Assembly (NCBI GenBank): GCA_017615495.1
Contig: JAGAAA010000092.1
Coordinates: 1 to 6,141, forward strand
From: Clostridia bacterium
Lineage (GTDB): Bacteria > Bacillota > Clostridia > Christensenellales > CAG-1252
Length of the DNA stretch: 6,141 nt
Reading direction: 5' to 3'
Positions 1-4,707 of the stretch are shown here, piece by piece; positions within the stretch are counted from its first letter, which is position 1; the number at the start of each line of letters is the position of its first letter. A model generated the notes under the pieces. That model did no database searches and was not told the origin of the DNA. It worked only from the letters and a program-made list of their open reading frames with translations. The translations under genes were made by a program, and so were the position numbers.

Positions 1-1
1 C

Positions 2-250
2 GTCGTAAAAGATAAAAAGGATTACGTCCTCGTCGTGGACCCGCCGCGCGCGGGGCTTGACAAAACGGTGATAGACACCATCCTCAAAAACCCGCCCGAG
101 CGCATCGTTTACGTTTCCTGCTCACCCGCCACCTTAACGCGCGATATCGCGCTTTTGAAGGACGCTTTCCATTTGGACGGCGTAACGCTTTACGATATGT
201 TCCCGCAAACCCCGCACGTGGAAACGTTGTGTGTATTGCAAAAGCAATAA
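2..250 (+). CDS. rlmD: RNA (uracil-5-)-methyltransferase, RlmD/TrmA family, C-terminal fragment
   Basis: Partial gene: the reading frame is open from the first bases of the window to the TAA at 248-250, so only about the last 82 residues are visible. The fragment holds the two hallmark motifs of SAM-dependent RNA m5U methyltransferases. These are DPPRAGLD (the DPPR motif of the methyltransferase fold) and VSCSPATLTRD, whose cysteine is the nucleophile that attacks C6 of the target uracil. The family methylates 23S rRNA (U747/U1939) or tRNA U54. In Gram-positive bacteria such proteins are usually labelled RlmD or RlmCD, and the substrate cannot be decided from the C-terminus alone. The end of the protein (VETLCVLQKQ) is typical of the family, so the gene is intact at its 3' end. 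A GTG at 35 is internal and is not the start. No clear intrinsic terminator follows. Confidence 0.9.
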   Translation, partial: VVKDKKDYVLVVDPPRAGLDKTVIDTILKNPPERIVYVSCSPATLTRDIALLKDAFHLDGVTLYDMFPQTPHVETLCVLQKQ

Positions 251-255
251 TTTTG
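248..255. repeat. Left copy of the 8-bp direct repeat TAATTTTG
   Basis: TAATTTTG begins at the stop codon of the methyltransferase gene and recurs exactly at 1886-1893, just after the stop codon of the 158-residue gene. The two copies bracket the AT-rich two-gene module. It could be a target-site duplication or a recombination footprint, but an 8-bp AT-rich match between two short intergenic stretches is not very improbable by chance. Confidence 0.25.
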
Positions 256-285
256 TTTTCGGATGTGTTTTGGCAAAAGCACGTA

Positions 286-314
286 TTGATTGTTCCCTTA
301 AGTTATGTTAAAAT
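286..314 (+). promoter_or_regulatory. Sigma-A-type promoter with extended -10 for the TIR-membrane gene
   Basis: The -35 box is TTGATT (286-291) and the -10 box is TAAAAT (309-314), separated by an ideal 17 bp. A TG lies one base upstream of the -10 (306-307), which gives an extended -10 element. Transcription would start near 321, leaving a leader of about 70 nt before the ATG at 391. The promoter gives the two-gene module its own expression, independent of the upstream methyltransferase gene. Confidence 0.75.
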
Positions 315-329
315 ATTAAAAGCGTTGTT

Positions 330-351
330 GATGGAATTATCAAATTCCGTC
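330..351 (+). other. Leader hairpin upstream of the TIR-membrane gene
   Basis: GATGGAATT (330-338) can pair with AATTCCGTC (343-351) around the loop ATCA, giving a nine-pair stem that includes one G-U. It lies in the predicted 5' untranslated region, roughly 10 to 30 nt after the predicted start of transcription. It is followed by mixed T-rich sequence rather than a clean T run, so it is at best a weak attenuator. It does not cover the ribosome binding site (AGGAGA, 377-382). Confidence 0.3.
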
Positions 352-390
352 TTGTTCTTAATTTGAACGGCAAAACAGGAGAAAAGGGCT

Positions 391-1335
391 ATGGTTAATG
401 TTTTTATTGTTCATTCAGGAAATGATTCCAACTATGTTAAAGAAGAATTAGAACCGGCTTTGTGTGAAAAAGAAGGCTCGCCAAACGAAAAGAGTTCTGC
501 AAATGTTTTGTCTTTAAAATCCGGTGTTCCAAATTGCTTTTGGAAGGTGGAAGCTCGAAATAAAATCAAACAAGCTCAAGTGGTTTTGGTCGTGATCGGT
601 TCGGATGCAAACGGGGAATCAAAGAACAAAACCATGGGTTGGGAAGTTAAACAAGCAATTAAAAGAAACAAGCAGATTTATATTCTTAATTTGGGCAATT
701 ATAAAATACCGAAATATTTGTCTTCGGTAGACAGATTTACTAAGCAAGAAAATCCAGTAGGAAAACAATTGTCGATCGAGGAAATAAAAAGACATATCGA
801 GAATTATTCAAAAGGATACTATAACGTTTTCTCAAGCGAATACGAAAAAATGACGCAAGAGGAAAAATTGACTTATAAAGAAGAATTGTTGGAACAGTAT
901 AAAATGTTTCAAAAATCTTCGGAAGATTTGGTCGCTCGTCGTCAATCGGTAAATTCGTTTTATATTTCGGTTAATAGTGCCATTGTGGCGTTGATCGGTG
1001 TTTTAATGGGCGTTATCGGGCTTCCGACAAAACTCTATGTGCTGATTTTTATGTGCGCAACGGGTATGATTTTAGATTTTTCTTGGATTGGGATCTTGGA
1101 ATCTTACGGAAGACTGAACGCCGCGAAAATGAAAGTGATCACTTTGATAGAGCAACAATTGCCTGTCATCCTTTACGATGTGGAATGGCAGGTTATGAGT
1201 GATAAATTGAATAACAAGAAATATGTTTCTTTTACTCAAAGCGAAAAGAGAATTCCTCGCATCTTTATACTGATTTATGCCGTTGCCATTATCGGACTCG
1301 GAGCGTATTTCCTGTTTCAATTTTTGTTGAAATAA
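391..1335 (+). CDS. TIR-like domain fused to a RipA/SLATT-like membrane domain; candidate defence effector
   Basis: A 314-residue protein with AGGAGA (377-382) 8 nt before the ATG. Residues 1 to about 105 look like a TIR or DUF1863 (ThsB-like) domain. The first strand is VNVFIVHSG. The central strand is QVVLVVIGSD. GWEVKQAI (83-90) follows, where E85 sits at the place of the catalytic glutamate of NAD-cleaving TIR domains, and IYILNLG closes the fold. A charged helical linker runs to about 180. The C-terminal part carries RRQSVNSFYISVN (183-195), two hydrophobic segments (about 192-210 and 214-232), the stretch SYGRLNAAKMKVI (238-250) with E254, LP (257-258) and EW (265-266), and a last membrane segment at about 290-312. 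I associate that pattern with the small membrane proteins called RipA-family octameric or SLATT-like. Inference: the TIR part makes or senses a nucleotide signal, or destroys NAD, and the membrane part anchors it or acts as the effector. It is more AT-rich than its neighbours. The TIR call is fairly sure; the membrane family name is less so. Confidence 0.72.
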   Translation: MVNVFIVHSGNDSNYVKEELEPALCEKEGSPNEKSSANVLSLKSGVPNCFWKVEARNKIKQAQVVLVVIGSDANGESKNKTMGWEVKQAIKRNKQIYILNLGNYKIPKYLSSVDRFTKQENPVGKQLSIEEIKRHIENYSKGYYNVFSSEYEKMTQEEKLTYKEELLEQYKMFQKSSEDLVARRQSVNSFYISVNSAIVALIGVLMGVIGLPTKLYVLIFMCATGMILDFSWIGILESYGRLNAAKMKVITLIEQQLPVILYDVEWQVMSDKLNNKKYVSFTQSEKRIPRIFILIYAVAIIGLGAYFLFQFLLK

Positions 1336-1349
1336 AACGAGAAAGAAAA

Positions 1350-1371
1350 CAATCGCCAGAAACTGCGATTG
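1350..1371. other. Intergenic hairpin between the two module genes
   Basis: CAATCGC (1350-1356) and GCGATTG (1365-1371) form a perfect seven-pair stem with an 8-nt loop. On the + strand it is followed by AAAATAAAC, so it is not an intrinsic terminator for the TIR gene. It could be a processing or stabilising element that sets the ratio of the two products. Read on the - strand it is followed by a T-rich run, but no gene is seen on that strand for it to terminate. Confidence 0.35.
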
Positions 1372-1408
1372 AAAATAAACATTCATACTTAAACTTAGGA
1401 GGGAAAAT

Positions 1409-1885
1409 ATGAGCGTTATTAGTGAAGAAGTTACGAAGGTGATTGAAGACATTTGCGCTGGAAAGATCCGCGGAGAAGGTGGTGCTTCGTATGATGCTAC
1501 GGCTATCATCAAGGGCGAATCGAAAAAGATGACCTTCAAACGTTATAGGTATATGTACGACGTGTGCATCCACGTTTGGGATAGTACGATGGATTTTTGG
1601 CATATCGGGGTGAAGGGAAAAAACTTCAGCGACGCGTTAAGAGAAAAAACGGACGAGATCATCAAGATTATGGAATTCATAAACGGGTCTCGTGAAGAAA
1701 TAATCAATGCAATAGACCGAGATACCGGTTTGGACGGTTTTGTTCCGACAAAAGTATCAGGCGCATACTTTGACTATTCAAGTGATAAACCGGAATTCAG
1801 TTTTTACGTTGAGTCCAACGACGAATTCCTTTACCACGTTTATATCAAAGACGATATGTCGCTTGATGCGAAGTATATCAGCTAG
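1409..1885 (+). CDS. Hypothetical 158-residue acidic protein, partner of the TIR-membrane gene
   Basis: I do not recognise this protein. The start is well supported: AGGAGG (1397-1402) stands 6 nt before the ATG. The 158 residues have no signal peptide and no membrane segment, and they are rich in Asp and Glu. They suggest a mixed alpha/beta fold. There is a charged N-terminal helix with a glycine-rich turn (CAGKIRGEGGAS, 16-27), then aromatic-rich strands (FKRYRYMYDVCIHVWD, 43-58), a central helix (about 73-102), and C-terminal strands (EFSFYVES, 129-136, and EFLYHVYIKDD, 139-149). It starts 73 nt after the TIR-membrane gene, with no separate promoter visible and a similarly AT-rich composition. 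The two genes are therefore likely co-transcribed and functionally linked. A sensor, regulator or immunity role is a guess from position only. Confidence 0.7.
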   Translation: MSVISEEVTKVIEDICAGKIRGEGGASYDATAIIKGESKKMTFKRYRYMYDVCIHVWDSTMDFWHIGVKGKNFSDALREKTDEIIKIMEFINGSREEIINAIDRDTGLDGFVPTKVSGAYFDYSSDKPEFSFYVESNDEFLYHVYIKDDMSLDAKYIS

Positions 1886-1893
1886 TAATTTTG
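1886..1893. repeat. Right copy of the 8-bp direct repeat TAATTTTG
   Basis: This is an exact copy of the TAATTTTG at 248-255. It lies directly after the TAG of the 158-residue gene and 34 nt before the HAD phosphatase start. It marks the right edge of the AT-rich module if the repeat is meaningful; coincidence remains possible. Confidence 0.25.
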
Positions 1894-1927
1894 GCAGTTT
1901 GCGGGCGTGTCAAAGCAAGGAAACTCT

Positions 1928-2581
1928 ATGACAAAATCTTACGAATATATCCTTTTTGACTTGGACGGCACGTTGACCGATTCCGTTTTGGGCGTCATCA
2001 ACGGTTTTTCTTACGTGATCAAAAAGATGGGGAGAGAAGTCCCCGATGAAAGCGAGCTTAGGAAGTTTGTGGGCCCGCCCTTGATCGTCTCCTTTGGCAA
2101 GCACCTCGGGTACCCGCCCGAGCAGGCGGAAAAAGCCGTGGAAATGTTTAGGGAGTACTACAATGAGATGGGCGGCGCCCTTGAAAACAGGGTTTACCCC
2201 GGCGTTGAGCAACTTCTTGCGGACTTAAACGCCGCGGGAAAAACGCTCATCGTTGCCACTTCCAAAGGCACGCGCGCGGCAAACATCGTTTTGGATCACT
2301 TCGGCTTAAAAAAGTATTTTGACTTCATTGCCACCGCGGACGACATCATCCGCCCGCGCAAGGTGGACGTGATACGTTACGCGCTGGAAAGCTGCGGAGT
2401 GACCGACCTCACAAAAGCCGTGATGGTGGGTGACCGCGAACACGACGTCCTTGCCGCAAACGAGGTGGGGCTTGATAGTATCGGCGTTTTGTACGGCTAC
2501 GGGGGCAGGGCGGAACTCACCGCCGCCGGCGCAACCTACCTTGCCGCAACTCCCGCCGACGTAAAAGCATTAACGGAATAA
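1928..2581 (+). CDS. HAD-superfamily phosphatase (phosphoglycolate phosphatase-like)
   Basis: A 217-residue cytosolic hydrolase with all four HAD motifs. Motif I is DLDGTLTDS (11-19), with D11 as nucleophile and D13 as acid/base. Motif II is ATSKG, with T111 or S112. The motif III lysine is probably K145, in RPRKVD. Motif IV is VGDREHD (167-173), which binds magnesium. Residues of about 18-90 form the helical C1 cap, including FVGPPL, which is common in Gph-like phosphatases. The substrate is a small phosphorylated metabolite; phosphoglycolate or a nucleotide are both possible, so no symbol is given. I chose the ATG at 1928 because AAGGAA (1917-1922) sits 5 nt before it and the HAD core starts within ten residues. 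A GTG at 1907 in the same frame lacks such a site. The gene follows the 158-residue gene by 42 nt with no terminator or convincing promoter between, so it may be read from the upstream module. Its GC-rich codon use matches the later genes rather than that module. Confidence 0.88.
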   Translation: MTKSYEYILFDLDGTLTDSVLGVINGFSYVIKKMGREVPDESELRKFVGPPLIVSFGKHLGYPPEQAEKAVEMFREYYNEMGGALENRVYPGVEQLLADLNAAGKTLIVATSKGTRAANIVLDHFGLKKYFDFIATADDIIRPRKVDVIRYALESCGVTDLTKAVMVGDREHDVLAANEVGLDSIGVLYGYGGRAELTAAGATYLAATPADVKALTE

Positions 2582-2599
2582 GTTTTGTCATTTTTTTAC

Positions 2600-2612
2600 G
2601 TCAACTATTGAC
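2600..2612. promoter_or_regulatory. Palindrome GTCAA-N3-TTGAC, possible operator
   Basis: This perfect inverted repeat lies 8 bp upstream of the -10 box at 2621-2626, covering roughly -33 to -21 relative to the predicted start, where the -35 region and spacer would be. A regulator bound here would compete with RNA polymerase or replace the missing -35 contact. No known binding motif was matched. Confidence 0.3.
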
Positions 2613-2620
2613 ATTTATTG

Positions 2621-2626
2621 TATAAT
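2621..2626 (+). promoter_or_regulatory. Perfect -10 box of the diguanylate cyclase promoter
   Basis: TATAAT at 2621-2626 is a consensus -10 box in an AT-rich stretch about 73 nt before the start codon. The correctly spaced -35 position (2598-2603, ACGTCA) matches consensus at only three of six bases. A perfect TTGACA does occur at 2608-2613, but it is only 7 bp from the -10 box and cannot serve as its -35. The promoter may therefore need an activator, or one element may not be used. Confidence 0.55.
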
Positions 2627-2698
2627 ATAAAAAGGGCGCTATAGTATCCATAATTTTTCCGTCATAAAGGGAGGCGGATCACCTTTGGGAGGAACGTT

Positions 2699-4090
2699 AT
2701 GAATTTTGACACGCTGCTTTCCGCATATAATAGCAAAACTTGCATTATGTCGGTGGAAGTTTTTCCCGACGGAAGTTACGGCAACATCTGCATCGTAGAG
2801 GGCAACAAGGCGCACTATGACGAGATGCAAAACACCTTGCAACGCCCCTTTATCCCCGGCTCGCCGTATACTTTTTATTTTCCGCAAAACAAAAATTTTG
2901 AAGACTTTTGCTATCGCTCCGCCATTCAGGGGCAGCCGTTGCATTCTTACGTGAGCCTTCCCCAAATGGATCTTTGGCTCAATATGATCTTGCTCCCGCT
3001 CGTATCGGACAAGAAAAACGTCGGGTATTGCGTTTATTCTTATGACGTTACCCCTTTCCCGGATTCCGAGCAGAGGACAAGCCTTTCCGCCGATACCGCT
3101 TCCGCCGTGCTTAAAACCTGCTTGAAACTCAGGGATGCGGGGGATTTTCACGAAAAATTCCGTGAGGTGACCGAGGATATCCGCCGAATTTGCGATTCGG
3201 AAGACTGCGGCATTTTGCTCGTTAACGAACAAACCAAAAGATGCGAGTTGCTTGGGGATGCTTTTAAGCCCGGATGCAAACTGGTCCCGTTTGAAAACTA
3301 TCTGGATGAAAACACCTACGGAATGACGTTAACTTGGAAGCATACGCTTATGGATAGCACTTGCGTAATCATAAAGGACCGCCAAGATATGGATTGGCTG
3401 GGCTCAGTCAACCCCGTTTGGCACGCTTCGCTTACGTCGTCGGGCGTGAAGAGCATCGTGTTGTTTCCGCTCAATTATAACAACGAATCCTTAGGGTATA
3501 TTTGGGCAACCGACTTCAACGTTGAAAACGCGGTCAAGATCAAGGAAATACTTGAGCTTGCAACCTTCTTTATCGCGTCCGAGATAGCCAATTTCCAACT
3601 TCTTAAAAAACTGGAATTGTTAAGTTCGACGGATATGTTGACGGGGGTAAAAAATCGTAATATGATGAATACCGTCGTTGGCGACGTCGTGGCGGGTAAG
3701 ATGCAACTGAAAATGCCTTATTCCGTGATCTTTGCGGACCTCAACGGCTTGAAGTGGGTGAATGACACCAAAGGTCACAAGGCGGGCGACGAAGTGTTAA
3801 AGACTGCGGCTGCCATTCTCAAAACCACCTTCCCGGAGGAAGACGTCTTCCGCGCGGGCGGCGATGAATTCGTCGTGTTTGCGCCGGGGATGCCGGAAAA
3901 TGAAGTGAAGGAACGCGTAAAGTTGCTGTACGACAGGGCGGAAAAAGAGGAGCATTTGCACTTTGCCGTCGGAACTGCCGTCGTAACGGAAGGGAACGGC
4001 ATTCTGAAGGCGATGCACCTTGCTGACCAGCGGATGTACGCGGATAAAAAGGCGTACTACAAAAAGCACCCGGACAAGGTGTATAGATAA
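2699..4090 (+). CDS. Diguanylate cyclase: N-terminal sensor region, GAF-like domain, GGDEF domain
   Basis: A 463-residue protein that should make cyclic di-GMP from two GTP. The GGDEF domain occupies about 305-463. It has STDMLTGVKNR (310-320); FADLNGLK with metal ligand D347 and guanine contact N349; ND at 355-356; GHKAGDEVL (359-367); the intact signature RAGGDEF (385-391); and ADQRMYADKK (442-451). The inhibitory RxxD site just upstream of the signature is absent, since the matching stretch is FPEED with no arginine. Residues of about 145-300 resemble a GAF sensor, ending in a helix that leads into the catalytic domain. Residues 1 to about 120 form a further sensor-like region that I cannot name. 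No signal peptide or membrane segment is seen, so it is cytosolic and should sense an internal ligand or partner. GGGAGG (2687-2692) precedes the ATG by 6 nt. No phosphodiesterase (EAL/HD-GYP) gene is in the window. The MaoC gene follows after 52 nt. Confidence 0.92.
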   Translation: MNFDTLLSAYNSKTCIMSVEVFPDGSYGNICIVEGNKAHYDEMQNTLQRPFIPGSPYTFYFPQNKNFEDFCYRSAIQGQPLHSYVSLPQMDLWLNMILLPLVSDKKNVGYCVYSYDVTPFPDSEQRTSLSADTASAVLKTCLKLRDAGDFHEKFREVTEDIRRICDSEDCGILLVNEQTKRCELLGDAFKPGCKLVPFENYLDENTYGMTLTWKHTLMDSTCVIIKDRQDMDWLGSVNPVWHASLTSSGVKSIVLFPLNYNNESLGYIWATDFNVENAVKIKEILELATFFIASEIANFQLLKKLELLSSTDMLTGVKNRNMMNTVVGDVVAGKMQLKMPYSVIFADLNGLKWVNDTKGHKAGDEVLKTAAAILKTTFPEEDVFRAGGDEFVVFAPGMPENEVKERVKLLYDRAEKEEHLHFAVGTAVVTEGNGILKAMHLADQRMYADKKAYYKKHPDKVYR

Positions 4091-4097
4091 GTAAATT

Positions 4098-4111
4098 GCG
4101 CCGGACGGCGC
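4098..4111 (+). other. GC-rich hairpin between the diguanylate cyclase and MaoC genes
   Basis: GCGCC (4098-4102) pairs with GGCGC (4107-4111) around the tetraloop GGAC. No T run follows, so it should not stop transcription. It may protect the 3' end of the cyclase part of the message or slow translation between the two genes. Confidence 0.3.
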
Positions 4112-4125
4112 GTTGCGGAATAACG

Positions 4126-4133
4126 AAAAGGGA
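4126..4133 (+). promoter_or_regulatory. Ribosome binding site that fixes the MaoC start
   Basis: AAAAGGGA lies 9 nt before the ATG at 4143. The longer in-frame start, TTG at 4113, overlaps the edge of the GC-rich hairpin and has no purine-rich site at the right distance, so the ATG is preferred. Confidence 0.6.
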
Positions 4134-4142
4134 CTGAACGGT

Positions 4143-4574
4143 ATGTATTTTGACGAACTGAAACTTGGCATGTCGGTGGAACTTGAGCCCGCCGTGATAG
4201 ATAAACAAAAGATGTTGGCGTTTGCCAAAGAATACGACAACGTTCCGTTGCACACCGACGAGGAATATGCCAAAAGTACCTTCTTCGGCAAGTTGCTCGC
4301 GCCGGGCGTGATGTCCTTTATGGTGGTGTGGGCAAAGTACCTTGAAGTAGATTTCTTTGGGGAGGAATTGCTTGCGGGCAAGTCCACCAAGATCGAATGG
4401 ATGAAGCCGGTGTTTGCCGGCGACGTGCTTACCGGCAAGGCAATCATCACGAGCCTCGTCCGCCGAAGCCCCAAAAACGGCGTGGCGGAAGTCTCGTTTG
4501 AAGTGCGCAACCAAAACGGTGACCTCGTGCTGACCAACGTCACCGAAGCGATCGTTAAGTGCAAGATCAGTTAA
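4143..4574 (+). CDS. MaoC-family (hotdog fold) enoyl-CoA hydratase-like protein
   Basis: A 143-residue single-hotdog protein, the usual length for stand-alone MaoC or PhaJ-type hydratases. The hydratase-2 signature is clear: FAKEYDNVPLHTDEEYA (27-43) gives the catalytic pair D32 and H37, followed by FFGKLLAPG (47-55). The later conserved block is KPVFAGDVL (88-96). The family adds water to trans-2-enoyl-CoA to give the (R)-3-hydroxyacyl-CoA, or acts on related acyl thioesters. The actual substrate is unknown, because no fatty-acid, polyester or acyl-CoA genes are nearby. The gene follows the diguanylate cyclase by 52 nt with no promoter between, and a strong terminator comes 16 nt after its stop. 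It is therefore the last gene of that transcript. The pairing with a cyclic di-GMP enzyme has no evident functional logic and may be incidental. Confidence 0.88.
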   Translation: MYFDELKLGMSVELEPAVIDKQKMLAFAKEYDNVPLHTDEEYAKSTFFGKLLAPGVMSFMVVWAKYLEVDFFGEELLAGKSTKIEWMKPVFAGDVLTGKAIITSLVRRSPKNGVAEVSFEVRNQNGDLVLTNVTEAIVKCKIS

Positions 4575-4590
4575 AACGAGAACTTTACAG

Positions 4591-4618
4591 CCGCCGATGA
4601 AAAGTCGGCGGTTTTTTT
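4591..4618 (+). terminator. Intrinsic terminator after the MaoC gene
   Basis: CCGCCGA (4591-4597) and TCGGCGG (4605-4611) form a perfect seven-pair stem around a 7-nt loop, followed at once by seven T residues (4612-4618). This is a textbook rho-independent terminator. TTTACA (4584-4589) and TGTAAA (4618-4623) flank it as a further inverted pair. It insulates the nifS promoter from upstream transcription. Read on the - strand, no T run follows, so it is one-directional. Confidence 0.93.
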
Positions 4619-4644
4619 GTAAAAACTTTTTCTCACCCCCTATT

Positions 4645-4665
4645 AACCTATTGACAAGGTAGGTT
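4645..4665. promoter_or_regulatory. Palindrome AACCTA-N9-TAGGTT over the -35 box, candidate operator
   Basis: The two six-base arms (4645-4650 and 4660-4665) are perfect inverted repeats that enclose the TTGACA of the nifS promoter. A dimeric repressor bound here would block RNA polymerase. Iron-sulfur operons in this kind of bacterium are often controlled by Rrf2-family regulators such as IscR. That assignment is an inference from context; no regulator gene is present in the window. Confidence 0.45.
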
Positions 4666-4679
4666 GGTCGTGCTATAAT
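4651..4679 (+). promoter_or_regulatory. Consensus sigma-A promoter of the nifS-nifU operon
   Basis: TTGACA (4651-4656), a 17-bp spacer and TATAAT (4674-4679) match consensus at all twelve positions. A TG at 4671-4672 adds an extended -10. Transcription should begin near 4686, which leaves a leader of only about 22 nt. The promoter is intrinsically very strong, so repression is the likely mode of control. Confidence 0.92.
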
Positions 4680-4693
4680 TGTGCCAGTTTTCA

Positions 4694-4700
4694 AAAGAGG
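4694..4700 (+). promoter_or_regulatory. Ribosome binding site that fixes the nifS start
   Basis: AAAGAGG stands 7 nt before the ATG at 4708. An in-frame GTG at 4681 lies upstream of the predicted transcription start and so could not be in the message. Confidence 0.7.
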
Positions 4701-4707
4701 TACTGTT

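Noticed and set aside
268..278. Small palindrome TTTTGGCAAAA, considered as a catabolite-control or operator site
   Set aside because: It does not fit the length or core of the CcpA site, and short AT-rich palindromes are frequent here.
1369..1397. Possible promoter (TTGAAA and following AT-rich bases) before the 158-residue gene
   Set aside because: No acceptable -10 box at 16-18 bp, and transcription would start on top of the ribosome binding site. Co-transcription from 286-314 is simpler.
1907..1927. Upstream GTG start for the HAD phosphatase
   Set aside because: No ribosome binding site at a proper distance, and the added residues (MSKQGNS) are not part of the HAD fold. The ATG at 1928 has AAGGAA ahead of it.
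2558..2602. Inverted repeat GACGTAAAA / TTTTACGTC around the end of the HAD gene, considered as a terminator
   Set aside because: The loop is 27 nt and the T run lies within the right arm and loop rather than after the stem. A nine-base match at this spacing is expected by chance in a window of this size.
4113..4142. Upstream TTG start for the MaoC gene
   Set aside because: It lies just after a GC-rich hairpin, without a purine-rich site. The ATG at 4143 has AAAAGGGA at 9 nt and gives the usual family length.
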